A stretch of 64,000 bases of DNA, from positions 62,001 through 126,000 of the forward strand of contig CAVWJX010000009.1 of assembly GCA_963755435.1 (NCBI GenBank), given 5' to 3'. The position numbers and the translations under genes are program-made. The number at the start of each line of letters is the position of its first letter. Within the stretch, counting starts at the first letter, position 1. This document shows, piece after piece, positions 11,264-22,393 of this stretch. Origin of the DNA: AP-15 sp963755435 (GTDB lineage Bacteria; Pseudomonadota; Alphaproteobacteria; ATCC43930; CGMCC-115725). The notes below the pieces were generated by a model that saw only the letters and a program-made list of their open reading frames with translations, ran no database searches and was not told where the DNA came from.

Positions 11264-13051
11264 ATGGCCTTTCCGCCGGGTTTTCTCGACGAATTGCGCG
11301 GCCGGGTGTCGCTGGCCGGCCTCGTCGGCCGCCGGGTCAAGCTCCTCCGGCGCGGGCGCGAATTTGCCGGGCTCTGCCCGTTCCATCACGAGAAGACCCC
11401 GTCCTTCTACGTCGTCGAGGACAAGAACTTTTTTCATTGCTTCGGCTGCGGCGCCCATGGCGACGCAATCGGCTTCGTGATGCGCGCCGACAACCTCGAT
11501 TTCCTCGAAGCGGTCGAGAAGCTGGCCGGCGAGGCCGGGCTCGCGGTGCCGCAGGCGACCGCCGAAGAGCGCGACAAGGCGCATCGGCAAAAAACCCTGC
11601 TCGAAACCCTCGAAGCCGCCGCCGCCTTCTACGAAAGCTCGCTGTGGGGGCCGGCCGGCAAGGCGGCGCGCGACTATCTCTCGGGGCGTGGGCTCGACCC
11701 CGACACGATCCGCCGCTTTCGCCTCGGCTGGGCAGCGGAGCATCGCCAGGCGTTGCGGCATGCGCTGGCCGGCGATTTCCCCGAGCCGCTGCTGGTGGAA
11801 GCGGGACTGCTGCATCGCCCCGAAGCGGGTGAGCCGTTCGACTATTTCCGCGGCCGCGTGATCTTTCCGATCGGCGACCGCGCCGGCCGGGTGATCGCCT
11901 TTGGCGGCCGGGTGCTCGCCGACGGTCAGCCGAAATACCTGAATTCTCCGGAGAGCCCGGTCTTCGCCAAGGGGCGCGTCCTCTATGGCTGGTCGGCGGC
12001 GCGGGCCGCCCGCTCCGAGCGCCGGGAGCCGATCGTCACCGAAGGCTATATGGACGTGATCGCGCTGCATCGCGCCGGGTTTGCCTCGGCGGTGGCGCCG
12101 CTCGGCACCGCGTTGACCGAATTCCAGCTGCAGGAGCTGTGGCGGTTGGGGCCCGAGCCGATCTTGTGCTTCGACGGCGATGCGGCCGGACAGCGCGCCG
12201 CGGCACGGGCGTTGCGGCGGGCGCTGCCGCTGCTGCAACCGGGCCGCAGCCTGCGCTTTGCCGCATTGCCCGCTGGGGAGGACCCGGATTCGCTGATCGC
12301 CGCCGCCGGGCGTGCCGCCTTCGAGCAGATCCTGAGCTTGGCGCGGCCGCTGTCGCGCCTGCTGTGGGAACTCGAGTTCGGGGCGGGGCCGGCCGACACG
12401 CCCGAGCGCCGCGCCGATCTTGAGCGCCGCCTCAACGACGACGTCACCTTGATCGCCGATCGGGCGGTGCAGGGTGAATACCGCCGCTTTGTCCGCGAGA
12501 AGCTCTATGAGAGCGGCCGTTCGGCCCGGACGCGCTGGCGCAACCCGGAGCGAACCCGCCCCGCCTTCGTCAGCGAAGGGCCGGCACTCCGGCGCTCGCC
12601 GGCGCGCGCGCAGCGGGAAATCCTGTTTCGCATCCTGCTCCAATCTCCGGCGATCATCGAAGACATCGCCGAGGAATTTGCCGCCCTCGATATCCCCGAG
12701 GCGGAGCTTGACAAGCTTCGCCGCGAAATTTTAGAGGTTGAGGCTCTGCGGCCGGGACTTGACGCCCCGGCGCTCCGGCAACACCTTCTGCTGAACGGGT
12801 TTGCGGCGACCGTGGAAGCGCTTCTTTCGCCTTCGGTCGATTCGGGCTTTCTGGTCCGAAGCTCGGATCCGCGCGCGGCGCGCGATACATGGGCTCACGT
12901 GATCGGGATGCTGATGGGAAGTCACCGGTCGGCCTTGGCCGAAGCCAGCAATCACCTGAGCGATGAGGTTTCATCGGCGAGCTGGGAGCGTTTCCTGGCG
13001 GCTCGGGATGAGGTATTGCGCGAGGTTCGGCTCGATGACGATCCGGAGTGA
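11264..13051 (+). CDS. dnaG: DNA primase DnaG
   Basis: A 595-residue primase that lays RNA primers at the replication fork. Zinc-binding CHC2 domain: Cys38, His41, Cys59, Cys62 in LCPFHHEKTPSF and FHCFGCGAHGD. Primase core / TOPRIM domain: EPIVTEGYMDVIAL carries the catalytic Glu and LCFDGDAAGQRAA the metal-binding Asp residues. The C-terminal region from about residue 440 is the variable DnaB-helicase interaction domain. ATG 11264 (MAFPPGFLDELRGRV) matches the usual start; the upstream open frame lies within yqeY. Macromolecular-synthesis operon partner of rpoD. Confidence 0.96.
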   Translation: MAFPPGFLDELRGRVSLAGLVGRRVKLLRRGREFAGLCPFHHEKTPSFYVVEDKNFFHCFGCGAHGDAIGFVMRADNLDFLEAVEKLAGEAGLAVPQATAEERDKAHRQKTLLETLEAAAAFYESSLWGPAGKAARDYLSGRGLDPDTIRRFRLGWAAEHRQALRHALAGDFPEPLLVEAGLLHRPEAGEPFDYFRGRVIFPIGDRAGRVIAFGGRVLADGQPKYLNSPESPVFAKGRVLYGWSAARAARSERREPIVTEGYMDVIALHRAGFASAVAPLGTALTEFQLQELWRLGPEPILCFDGDAAGQRAAARALRRALPLLQPGRSLRFAALPAGEDPDSLIAAAGRAAFEQILSLARPLSRLLWELEFGAGPADTPERRADLERRLNDDVTLIADRAVQGEYRRFVREKLYESGRSARTRWRNPERTRPAFVSEGPALRRSPARAQREILFRILLQSPAIIEDIAEEFAALDIPEAELDKLRREILEVEALRPGLDAPALRQHLLLNGFAATVEALLSPSVDSGFLVRSSDPRAARDTWAHVIGMLMGSHRSALAEASNHLSDEVSSASWERFLAARDEVLREVRLDDDPE

Positions 13052-13149
13052 GATGGTGGCGCCTCGAGGGGCAGCGGCGGCATACCCGTATCGGATACTT
13101 GACGGCGGGCCCGGGCCCGGCCGTACCAAAACGATCTAGGGATGGTGGC

Positions 13150-15219
<2,070 letters not shown>

Positions 15220-15494
15220 GCCAGCCCCGAACGAGCCGCCCGTTCTCCGGTTGCACGGCCGCCTCCCCGCTCGAGCTTAGACGCAGACACAAGATTTACC
15301 CAAGCCGCCATGGCCGGGCTCCGTCCTGGCCATCCATGACACGCGGCACGAACTCTGCCAGCTTCGTGGATGCCCGACACCAGGCCGGACGATTGCGGTG
15401 AGACTGCACATCTGAATGCATCTGAGCACTAGCCGGCAGAGGGTCGGGGTGAGGGGCGACAGCGCGCTCGGCCCTCGGCTATGTTGCCCTCGGC

Positions 15495-15571
15495 GGGCCC
15501 GTAGTTCAGCTGGTCAGAACGCGCCGCTCATAACGGTGTAGTCGCAGGTTCGAATCCTGCCGGGCCTACCA
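15495..15571 (+). tRNA. tRNA with CAT anticodon (tRNA-Ile2 or elongator tRNA-Met)
   Basis: A 77-nt cloverleaf with encoded CCA. Acceptor GGGCCCG pairs with CGGGCCT (first pair G-U). The D stem is GTTC/GAAC, a compensated change from the usual GCTC/GAGC. Anticodon stem CGCCG/CGGTG closes the loop CTCATAA, anticodon CAT. T arm GCAGG-TTCGAAT-CCTGC. It is not an initiator, because the first acceptor pair is formed. The GGGCCC acceptor resembles tRNA-Ile2, whose C34 is modified to lysidine so that it reads AUA, more than elongator Met; sequence alone does not settle this. Confidence 0.93.
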
Positions 15572-15640
15572 TTCCCCCCCCTGTCAGTTCCCGTAGTGCC
15601 GTCGCGGGCTGATCGACCGTGCGGGTTTTGTAAAAATCTC

Positions 15641-15674
15641 AAGGGGATCTTCAGCTTCAGCCCCTTAATATAAT
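15641..15674 (+). promoter_or_regulatory. Candidate promoter/operator for the CopG gene
   Basis: AAGGGG at 15641-15646 and CCCCTT at 15661-15666 form an inverted repeat with 14 bp between. A perfect TATAAT lies at 15669-15674, 27 bp before the CopG ATG, without a good -35. The AT-rich block from 15620 to 15700 is the most promoter-like sequence between the tRNA and the CopG gene. RHH proteins often repress their own promoters, so the inverted repeat may be its operator. Confidence 0.35.
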
Positions 15675-15701
15675 CCGCCCGCCGTACTATATACCATCCA
15701 C

Positions 15702-16145
15702 ATGGATGGCGGGTGGATGGCGGTGATGTTACGGACGACCGACGAACCAAGAGCGAGAGGGACCGACAGCGAAAAGATCACGATCAATCTGGGCTACGTC
15801 GATCTCGGTCATATCGATCTGATGGTGCAGGACGGGTTCTACGCAAACCGGACCGACTTCATCCGCACCGCGATCCGCAACCAGATCGAACGACACGCCG
15901 ATGCGGTCGCGAAATCGGTATCGCGCAAGAGCCTCGACCTCGGCCTGCGGCACTACACCCGCGAAGAGCTCGAACGGGCGCGCGCGGCCGGGCAAATCCT
16001 TCATATCAACGTGCTGGGCCTTGCCAGCATCGCCCAGGACGTTACTCCCGAGCTGGCGCGCGCGACGATCGGCTCGGTCGTCGTGCTGGGCGCGCTTCAT
16101 GCCAGCTCGCCGGTCAAGGCGGCACTGGCCGATCGGGCCCGGTAG
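15702..16145 (+). CDS. CopG-type ribbon-helix-helix regulator
   Basis: A 147-residue protein with an RHH domain at about 24-70 (EKITINLGYVDLGHIDLMV, then YANRTDFIRTAIRNQIE). The beta strand KITINLG binds DNA as a dimer and the RTDFIRTAIRNQ helix follows. The C-terminal half (HYTREELERARAAG, LHINVLGLASIAQDVTPE) is typical of the longer CopG-family proteins encoded beside PHB-depolymerase-type esterases in Alphaproteobacteria, exactly the next gene here. ATG codons at 15717 and 15726 are alternative starts. Probably represses itself and the esterase. No toxin gene is adjacent, so it is not an obvious antitoxin. Confidence 0.85.
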   Translation: MDGGWMAVMLRTTDEPRARGTDSEKITINLGYVDLGHIDLMVQDGFYANRTDFIRTAIRNQIERHADAVAKSVSRKSLDLGLRHYTREELERARAAGQILHINVLGLASIAQDVTPELARATIGSVVVLGALHASSPVKAALADRAR

Positions 16146-16248
16146 CACGCCCGGCCTGCGGCTGCTCGCCTAAAACATTCAACCAAGAGACGGCCAGGGT
16201 CTCCTCGCGAGCACGCTCGGCCGGGCTTCAGCACAGAAAGTCCGCGTC

Positions 16249-17475
16249 TTGAACGAGTTGTGGAACCACGACATGCGTGAGGCGATCCGCCTCACCCGCA
16301 GAGGCCGGCTCACCGATGCGACGGCCTTGCTGCTTGGCGCGCTTCGAGGCAAGGCAGCGCGGGTCACCACCCCTGGCGACACCGCCGAAGCTGCCGCCGG
16401 AGGCCGGTCGGCCGCGAGCGGCGAGCTGCCCGGGGTGATCGACGCGGGTCGGGCGGAACGAACCGGCCGACTGGAGCCGCCGCCGGCGCCCGCCGACCAT
16501 CTCGGACCCCGCAGCCTGGCCGGCGCGCGGCCGGGCCTGTGGGCGCGGGCGAAGCAGCCCCGGCCGCCTACGCTCGACAGCGTTCCGGAGAACGCGCAGT
16601 GGATGGCCGAGTCCCACACCAACCAGGCCGGCACGCGCGCCTACAAACTCTACGTACCGAGCGGCTATCGCCGGCAGCCGGTGCCGCTGATCGTCATGCT
16701 GCATGGCTGCACCCAATCGCCCGACGACTTCGCGGCAGGCACCCGGATGAATGCGCTTGGTGAAGAGCACACCTGCCTGGTTGCCTATCCGGCCCAGGCG
16801 GCGTCCGCCAATGCCTCGAAGTGCTGGAACTGGTTCCGCCCGCGCGACCAGAAACGCGCCCAGGGCGAGCCCTCGCTGATCGCCGGCATTACCCGCGAGG
16901 TCATCGACGGCTACGCGGTCGACCGGCGTCGCGTCTATATCGCCGGCCTTTCGGCCGGGGCCGCCGCCGCCGCAATCGTGGGAATGGCTTATCCGGATAT
17001 CTACGCGGCGATCGGCGTCCATTCCGGGCTCCCCTGCGGGGCGGCGCACGATCTTCCCTCCGCCCTCGCCGCCATGCATCAGGGAGATGGCGGGGCGCGG
17101 CGCGCGTCGGGCGAAACGACCCGGCCCGATGCGCCTCGGCCCTTGGTCCCGACCATCGTCTTTCACGGCGATCGAGACACCACGGTCAACCCCTGCAACG
17201 GTGACGCGGTCGTCGCCCAATCGAGAGCAGCAGCGCCGACGGAGCTGCGCAAGACGATGCAGCAGGGGCGGGTGGCGGACGGCCATGCCTATCGCCGCAC
17301 GCTCTATGCCGACGCATGCGGGCACGCGGTCATCGAGCACTGGCTGATCTTTGGCGCCGGCCATGCCTGGTCGGGCGGCAGCGCCGCCGGCTCCTACACC
17401 GATCCGCGCGGACCCGACGCCTCGCGCGAGATGCTGCGCTTTTTCCTCGACAACCCGGGCCGGCGCGACGGCTGA
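16249..17475 (+). CDS. PHB depolymerase family esterase
   Basis: A 408-residue alpha/beta hydrolase of the poly(3-hydroxybutyrate) depolymerase / feruloyl-esterase-like family. Nucleophile Ser235 lies in IAGLSAGAAA, the acid is probably Asp310 in FHGDRDTTV, and His372 lies in GAGHAWSGG; LIVMLHGCTQSPDDFAAG is the oxyanion-side strand. Residues 1-110 are a helical, Pro/Ala-rich leader without a signal peptide, so an intracellular enzyme is likely. Family homologues begin with a similar MRxAxxLTRxGxLxxAT segment, which supports either the TTG start at 16249 or the ATG at 16273. Substrate may be PHB oligomers or another polyester. Confidence 0.85.
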   Translation: MNELWNHDMREAIRLTRRGRLTDATALLLGALRGKAARVTTPGDTAEAAAGGRSAASGELPGVIDAGRAERTGRLEPPPAPADHLGPRSLAGARPGLWARAKQPRPPTLDSVPENAQWMAESHTNQAGTRAYKLYVPSGYRRQPVPLIVMLHGCTQSPDDFAAGTRMNALGEEHTCLVAYPAQAASANASKCWNWFRPRDQKRAQGEPSLIAGITREVIDGYAVDRRRVYIAGLSAGAAAAAIVGMAYPDIYAAIGVHSGLPCGAAHDLPSALAAMHQGDGGARRASGETTRPDAPRPLVPTIVFHGDRDTTVNPCNGDAVVAQSRAAAPTELRKTMQQGRVADGHAYRRTLYADACGHAVIEHWLIFGAGHAWSGGSAAGSYTDPRGPDASREMLRFFLDNPGRRDG

Positions 17476-17523
17476 GCGGCGACCCGGCGAGTTCGCGCCG
17501 GTCCGTTTGCTCGTGCGCAAGGA

Positions 17524-18036
17524 TCAAATTTCGCGGCTGTCATAGGCCCAATGCAGCAATGCCTGGCGCTGGCGCGGGCGGCAGCCGAGATCGCCCTTCT
17601 CGCAATTGCGTTCGATCTGGCGGATATGCCGGCGCATCGCCTTCCACCGCCCGATCTGCCGTTTGTCCTCGTCCGGCAGGCGGCGGCCCAAATAATAGCG
17701 GCAGTACCACTGAAACCAGCCGCGTGGGTCGCCGGGGTGGATCCAGCCCTTGCGCCGCCAGACCGAGAGCGGCTGGCTCGCGTCCACCCCGAAAAAGTTC
17801 AGACCCGGATCACGCCCGGCCCGGGCGAGCTTGGCCCCGGTGAACCACTCGGCCGGAAACTCGCCTTCTCCGTCGGTCATGTATTTGCCGGCGAAAACCC
17901 CGAGACGCAGCATTTCCGCGGGCGTCAGCTCGGGCCGGAATTCGGGGTCGAAATTGTCCCCGGTGGGCTCGCTCAGCTCGTAACGGTAGCCGCGCTGCAT
18001 CCGATCGTTGACGATGACGACCCTTCCAGCCGTCAC
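17524..18036 (-). CDS. Conserved hypothetical protein coupled to the RND pump gene
   Basis: A 170-residue soluble protein with no signal peptide. It is rich in Trp, Arg and Tyr, with the segments FRPELTPAEMLRLGVFAGKY, WFQWYCRYYLGRRLPDEDK and RQRQALLHWAYDS. I recall close relatives as a widespread conserved hypothetical family in bacteria and some eukaryotes, with no assigned activity. The GTG start at 18036 overlaps the RND stop (GTGA), so it is translated from the same message as the efflux system. An internal Met at 18000 is an alternative start. Function unknown; conserved acidic and aromatic positions could suit nucleic-acid or small-molecule binding, but that is speculation. Confidence 0.8.
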   Translation of the reverse strand: MTAGRVVIVNDRMQRGYRYELSEPTGDNFDPEFRPELTPAEMLRLGVFAGKYMTDGEGEFPAEWFTGAKLARAGRDPGLNFFGVDASQPLSVWRRKGWIHPGDPRGWFQWYCRYYLGRRLPDEDKRQIGRWKAMRRHIRQIERNCEKGDLGCRPRQRQALLHWAYDSREI

Positions 18037-21000
18037 GACACCTGGGCGAGTTCGCGCGAGCGGGTCGACTGCGCGGCGGCGAGGTGGTCCTTGGCCAAGA
18101 CGGTATAGACCGCGGGCAGGACGAAGAGCGTGAACAGGGTCCCGATCGACATGCCGGCGACGACCACGATGCCAATCGAAAAGCGGCTCGCCGCCCCGGC
18201 CCCGCTGGCGACCAGCAATGGCACCAGCCCGACCACCATCGCGGCCGTGGTCATCAGGATCGGCCGCAGCCGCACCCGCGCCGCCTGCTCGATCGCCCGC
18301 CGGCGGTCGAGCTTCTCCCTGACCTGCAATTCATTGGCGAAAGAGACCATCAGGATGCCGTGCTTGCTGATCAGGCCGATCAGGGTGACCAGCCCGACCT
18401 GAGTATAGATATTCATCGTCGCCAGGCCGAAAAACAGCGGCATCATCGCGCCGCAGATCGACATCGGCACGCTGACCAGGATCACCAGCGGATCGCGCAG
18501 GCTTTCGAACAGCGCCGCCAGCACCAGAAAGATGATGATCAGCGCAAAGACGAAGGTGACCGCAAGCTGGTTGCCCTCGCGCACATAAAGCCGTGAATCG
18601 GAAAGATAGTCATGGCCGAAGCCGACCGGCAGTTGTTTGGCCTGAGCTTCGAGAAACTTGATCGCCTGCCCGGTCGTCACCCCAGGCATCGGCACCGCCT
18701 GGAACGTCGCCGAATTGAGCTGGTTGTACTGGGTCAGCGAATTGGGCTCGATGCCCATCGTCAAGCTGACCAGATTGGACAGCGGCACCATCTGCCCGGT
18801 CGCCGATTTGACATAGTAGTGCGCCAAAGTCTGGGCGTTCAGGCGCTGCGAGCGCGGCACCTGCGGGATCACCTCGTAGGAGCGGCCGTTCAGATTGAAG
18901 CGGTTGACGTAGTTCTCGCCGACCAAGAGCGCCAAGGTGTTGCCGATCGACTGCATCGTCACGCCGAGCTCGTTGGCCTTGGACCGGTCGATGTTGACGT
19001 GGATCACCGGCTGGTTGAAGTCGAGATCGCTGTCGACGACGATGAACATGCCGCTCTTGCGCGCCGCCGCCTTGATTTTCTCCATCTGTAGATAGATCGA
19101 TTTGTAGTCGCCGGGCGAATAGATCACCATCTGGATCGGCAATCCGCCGATCGTCGCCGGCAATGGCGGCAGCGAAAAGACAAAGGCGCTCAGCCCCTCG
19201 ACGGCGTTGATCTTCTTCTGGATCAGCGGCTGCAATTGCTGCGCCGAGCGCTTGCGCTCGTCCCAGGGCTTCAAGATCACGCCGGCGATGCCCTGGTTCG
19301 GCCCCAAATTGCCGTTGACGATGAAGCGCAGATAAGTCTCCGGAAACGAGGCGAACGCGCGGTCGAGCTTGTGGTCGTAGGCTTGCGAATAGTCGAGATT
19401 GGAGTATTGCGGCGACTTGGTGATGGCAAACAGCACGCCCTGGTCCTCGGCCGGCGCCAGTTCGGAGGTCGTGTGCATGTACATGAAGACGAGGCTCGCC
19501 AGCACCGCGGCGCCAAACAGCGCGGTGACCGGCCGGTAGTCGAGCGAGCGTTCGAGGCGGCGGCCGTACCAGCCGGCCAGGCGCGAAAAGCCGCGGTCGA
19601 TGATGCCGACAAAGCGGCCGTGCAGCATCGCGCGAGACAGCAGCAGCGAGCACATCATCGGCGACAACGTCACCGCGACCACGCCCGAAATGATCACCGC
19701 GCCAGCCAGAGTAAAGGCGAATTCGCGGAACAAGGCGCCGGTCACCCCGCCGAGAAAGCCGATCGGCGCATAGACCGCCGCCAGCGTCAGGGTCATCGAA
19801 ATGACCGGATTGGCGATCTCGCGGGCGCCGATCAGCGCCGCCTGCGCCGGGGTTCGCCCCTGCTCGATATGCCGGTAGACGTTTTCGACGACAACGATCG
19901 CGTCGTCGACGACGAGGCCGATGGCCAGCACCATCGCCAGCAACGTCAACAGGTTGAGGCTGAACCCGAGCGCCGCCATGATGGTCCCGGCGCCGATGAG
20001 CGAGAGCGGGATGGTCACGATCGGGATCAGCACCGAGCGGAAGCTGCCGAGGAACAGGAAGATCACCACGACGACGATGCCGACCGCCAAGCCGAGCGAG
20101 GTTTCAACCTCGCTGATCGAGGCGGTGATGAATTTGGTCGAATCGTAAGCGACCTGCATCTCGACCGAGGGCGGCAGGTTGCGCTTGATCTGCGGCAACA
20201 GCGCGCGCACTCCCTTGACCAGGGTCAACGGGTTGCCCGACGGCGTCGCCTGGATGCCGATGAACACCGCCTGCCGGCCGTTCATCATGACGCTCGAGGT
20301 CCAGCTTTGCGCCGATAGCGAAACGGTGGCGATGTCGCGCATCCGCACCACGGCGCCGCCTTGGGACTTGACCACCATGTTCTCGAACTGGGCGACATCG
20401 GTCAGCCCGGTGTTGGCGCTGACGTTGGTCACCGTGTAATAGCCTTTGGCCTGGCCGGGCGCCGACTGGTAGTTGTTGGCCAGGATTGCGGCGGACACGT
20501 CGTTGGCCGAGATCCCGCGCGCCGCCATTCGCGCCGGGTCGAGCCACAGCCGCATCGCAAAGGTCTGGCCGCCGAGGATCGCGGCCGAGGCCACTCCCGG
20601 AACGGTGTCGAGCAAGGGCTGCACCACCCGGGTCAGATAGTCCGAAATTGCCGCGCTCGAGATCTGGTTGCTGGAAAAGCCGACATACATGACCGCCGTG
20701 GTCTGGCCGGTCGCCTTGACGATGATCGGGTCCTCGGAGCCGATCGGCAGCAGGTACTTGACCTGCTGGACCGCGGCCATCACCTCGGTCAACGCCTTGT
20801 CCGGATCGTAATTGAGCTCGATGTAGGCAACGATCGTGCTGGTGCCCTGGACCGAGGACGAGGTCATGTAGTCGATGCCCTCGGCGGTCGCCACCGCCTG
20901 CGCGATCGGCGTGGTGATGAAACCCTGCATCAGGCTCGGCGAGGCGCCGGGATAGAGCGTCGTGATCGTGATCGTCGTGTTCGACAGCTTGGGGTATTGC

Positions 21001-21104
21001 CGGATTGGCAGCCCGAGCATGGCCCGCAGCCCGATCAGCAGGATCAATAGGCTGACGACCAGCGCCAGCACCGGGCGGCGGATGAAAATGTCGGTGAACG
21101 ACAT
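18033..21104 (-). CDS. RND multidrug efflux pump, inner-membrane subunit (HAE1/AcrB type)
   Basis: A 1023-residue proton-driven transporter with 12 predicted helices and two large periplasmic loops. The N-terminus MSFTDIFIRRPVLALVVSLL and the TM4 proton-relay pair in AIGLVVDDAIVVVENVYRH are standard, as is the TM10 lysine in GLISKHGILMVSFANEL. Length is that of MdtB/MexK-like pumps rather than AcrB (about 1050). It works with the adaptor encoded immediately upstream; no outer-membrane TolC-like gene is present in the window, so that part must be elsewhere. The downstream hypothetical gene overlaps its stop. Confidence 0.95.
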   Translation of the reverse strand: MSFTDIFIRRPVLALVVSLLILLIGLRAMLGLPIRQYPKLSNTTITITTLYPGASPSLMQGFITTPIAQAVATAEGIDYMTSSSVQGTSTIVAYIELNYDPDKALTEVMAAVQQVKYLLPIGSEDPIIVKATGQTTAVMYVGFSSNQISSAAISDYLTRVVQPLLDTVPGVASAAILGGQTFAMRLWLDPARMAARGISANDVSAAILANNYQSAPGQAKGYYTVTNVSANTGLTDVAQFENMVVKSQGGAVVRMRDIATVSLSAQSWTSSVMMNGRQAVFIGIQATPSGNPLTLVKGVRALLPQIKRNLPPSVEMQVAYDSTKFITASISEVETSLGLAVGIVVVVIFLFLGSFRSVLIPIVTIPLSLIGAGTIMAALGFSLNLLTLLAMVLAIGLVVDDAIVVVENVYRHIEQGRTPAQAALIGAREIANPVISMTLTLAAVYAPIGFLGGVTGALFREFAFTLAGAVIISGVVAVTLSPMMCSLLLSRAMLHGRFVGIIDRGFSRLAGWYGRRLERSLDYRPVTALFGAAVLASLVFMYMHTTSELAPAEDQGVLFAITKSPQYSNLDYSQAYDHKLDRAFASFPETYLRFIVNGNLGPNQGIAGVILKPWDERKRSAQQLQPLIQKKINAVEGLSAFVFSLPPLPATIGGLPIQMVIYSPGDYKSIYLQMEKIKAAARKSGMFIVVDSDLDFNQPVIHVNIDRSKANELGVTMQSIGNTLALLVGENYVNRFNLNGRSYEVIPQVPRSQRLNAQTLAHYYVKSATGQMVPLSNLVSLTMGIEPNSLTQYNQLNSATFQAVPMPGVTTGQAIKFLEAQAKQLPVGFGHDYLSDSRLYVREGNQLAVTFVFALIIIFLVLAALFESLRDPLVILVSVPMSICGAMMPLFFGLATMNIYTQVGLVTLIGLISKHGILMVSFANELQVREKLDRRRAIEQAARVRLRPILMTTAAMVVGLVPLLVASGAGAASRFSIGIVVVAGMSIGTLFTLFVLPAVYTVLAKDHLAAAQSTRSRELAQVS

Positions 21105-21166
21105 CAGACTACCATCGGCTCAAGACAAGCGTGGGCTGTGCGGGCGTGGGCTGCGCGGGCGCAGGC

Positions 21167-22393
21167 TCAGTGCAGGCTCGGATGCGCCGGGACCTGCGGC
21201 GGCGGCGCACCGCTGACCGCGACCTGCACCTCGTTCTGGATCTTTACCTGTCCGGCGGCGACGACCTGTTCGCCGGGCTTGAGCCCGCTGAGGATGGCCA
21301 CCTTGTCGCCAAAGCGCGCTCCGGTCGTGACCGGCGTGCGCACCGCCTTGAGGATCGGCTGGCCCTTGGCGTCCTTGCCGTCCTGACGGATCACATAGAC
21401 GCTGTCGCCATAAAGCGTGTATTCGACCGCGGTCTCGGGCACGACCATCGTGTCGGGCCGCGGCGGCAGCACGATCGCGGCATCGACAAACATCCCCGGC
21501 AACAGCGCGTTGTCCGGGTTGGGCATCGTCGCCTGGACCGTGATCGTGCGCGTGTCGGGGCTGAGCTGCGGCTCGATCGTGGTGACCTTGGCCATGAAGG
21601 GCCGGCCGGGATAGGCGTCGGAGGTGACCCGAACCTCTTGGCCGACCGAAATCTCCGAGCGCTGCTGCGAGGGCAGGGTGAAATTGACGTAGAGCATCGA
21701 TAGGTCGGTCAAGGTGACGATCGGGGCGCCGGCGCTCAGATATTGTCCGAGGTCGATCTGACGTATGCCGAGCTGCCCGGAAAACGGTGCGCGGATTAGC
21801 TTTTGCGCGATGATCGCTTCGGTTTTAGCGATCTCGGCGTTGGCCTGGTCGAGCTGGCTCTGGTTCTGGTCGACTGTCTCCTGCGGGGTGAACGCGCGCT
21901 TGACCAGCTGCTTTGAACGCGCCAGCGTGATCATGGCGAGCCGGGCTTGCGCCCGATAATTGGCGAGGTCCGCCTCGTCTGGCGCATCGTTCAGCTGGAC
22001 CAGCGGATCGCCGGCCTTAACCTTCTGCCCCGGCTGAAAGAAGATCCGGGTGACGCGCCCGGCCACCTCGGGGTTGACGGTGACCTGATGGACCGCCGCG
22101 ATCGAGCCGATGCCGGGGGCATAGCGTGGGATCGATTGGATCTCGACCGAAGCGGCGCTGATTTGTGCCGGCGCCGGCTTGTTGTGGGCGAAGAAGTTCG
22201 CGATCGCGTGCTCGCGGAAGCGGTTGAAGCCGTAGAGCCCGCCGAGCAGGATGGCCAGCAGCAATCCCACGATCAGGAACCAGCGCAGGGTCTTCGGCCG
22301 CGGCCGAGTGCCGCCGCCGTCGGCGCGCTCGCGCATGGTGGGGTCGGGGGAAAGCGCGCGTGCGGATCCGCTCGCCATCTGATCACCGTCCAT
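21167..22393 (-). CDS. RND efflux periplasmic adaptor (HlyD/AcrA family)
   Basis: A 408-residue membrane-fusion protein linking the pump to an outer-membrane channel. One membrane anchor at about 38-55 (LRWFLIVGLLLAILLGG), then the barrel-sandwich lipoyl half (VTVNPEVAGRVTRIFFQPGQ), an alpha hairpin (about 120-190), the second lipoyl half (LIRAPFSGQLGIRQIDLGQY) and beta-barrel and membrane-proximal domains. The N-terminus is an anchor rather than a lipobox. It overlaps the tetR 3' end by 11 bp and sits 62 bp before the pump gene, so tetR, adaptor and pump form one unit. A second ATG at 22378 is possible. Confidence 0.93.
   Translation of the reverse strand: MDGDQMASGSARALSPDPTMRERADGGGTRPRPKTLRWFLIVGLLLAILLGGLYGFNRFREHAIANFFAHNKPAPAQISAASVEIQSIPRYAPGIGSIAAVHQVTVNPEVAGRVTRIFFQPGQKVKAGDPLVQLNDAPDEADLANYRAQARLAMITLARSKQLVKRAFTPQETVDQNQSQLDQANAEIAKTEAIIAQKLIRAPFSGQLGIRQIDLGQYLSAGAPIVTLTDLSMLYVNFTLPSQQRSEISVGQEVRVTSDAYPGRPFMAKVTTIEPQLSPDTRTITVQATMPNPDNALLPGMFVDAAIVLPPRPDTMVVPETAVEYTLYGDSVYVIRQDGKDAKGQPILKAVRTPVTTGARFGDKVAILSGLKPGEQVVAAGQVKIQNEVQVAVSGAPPPQVPAHPSLH

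Noticed and set aside
13106..13119. GC palindrome cgggcccgggcccg between dnaG and rpoD as a terminator
   Set aside because: No T tract follows, and the two genes normally share transcripts; listed only as a remark under rpoD.
15514..15750. Minus-strand frame ending RPGRIRTCDYTVMSGAF
   Set aside because: It is the antisense of the tRNA; this peptide ending is a well-known false ORF over tRNA genes.
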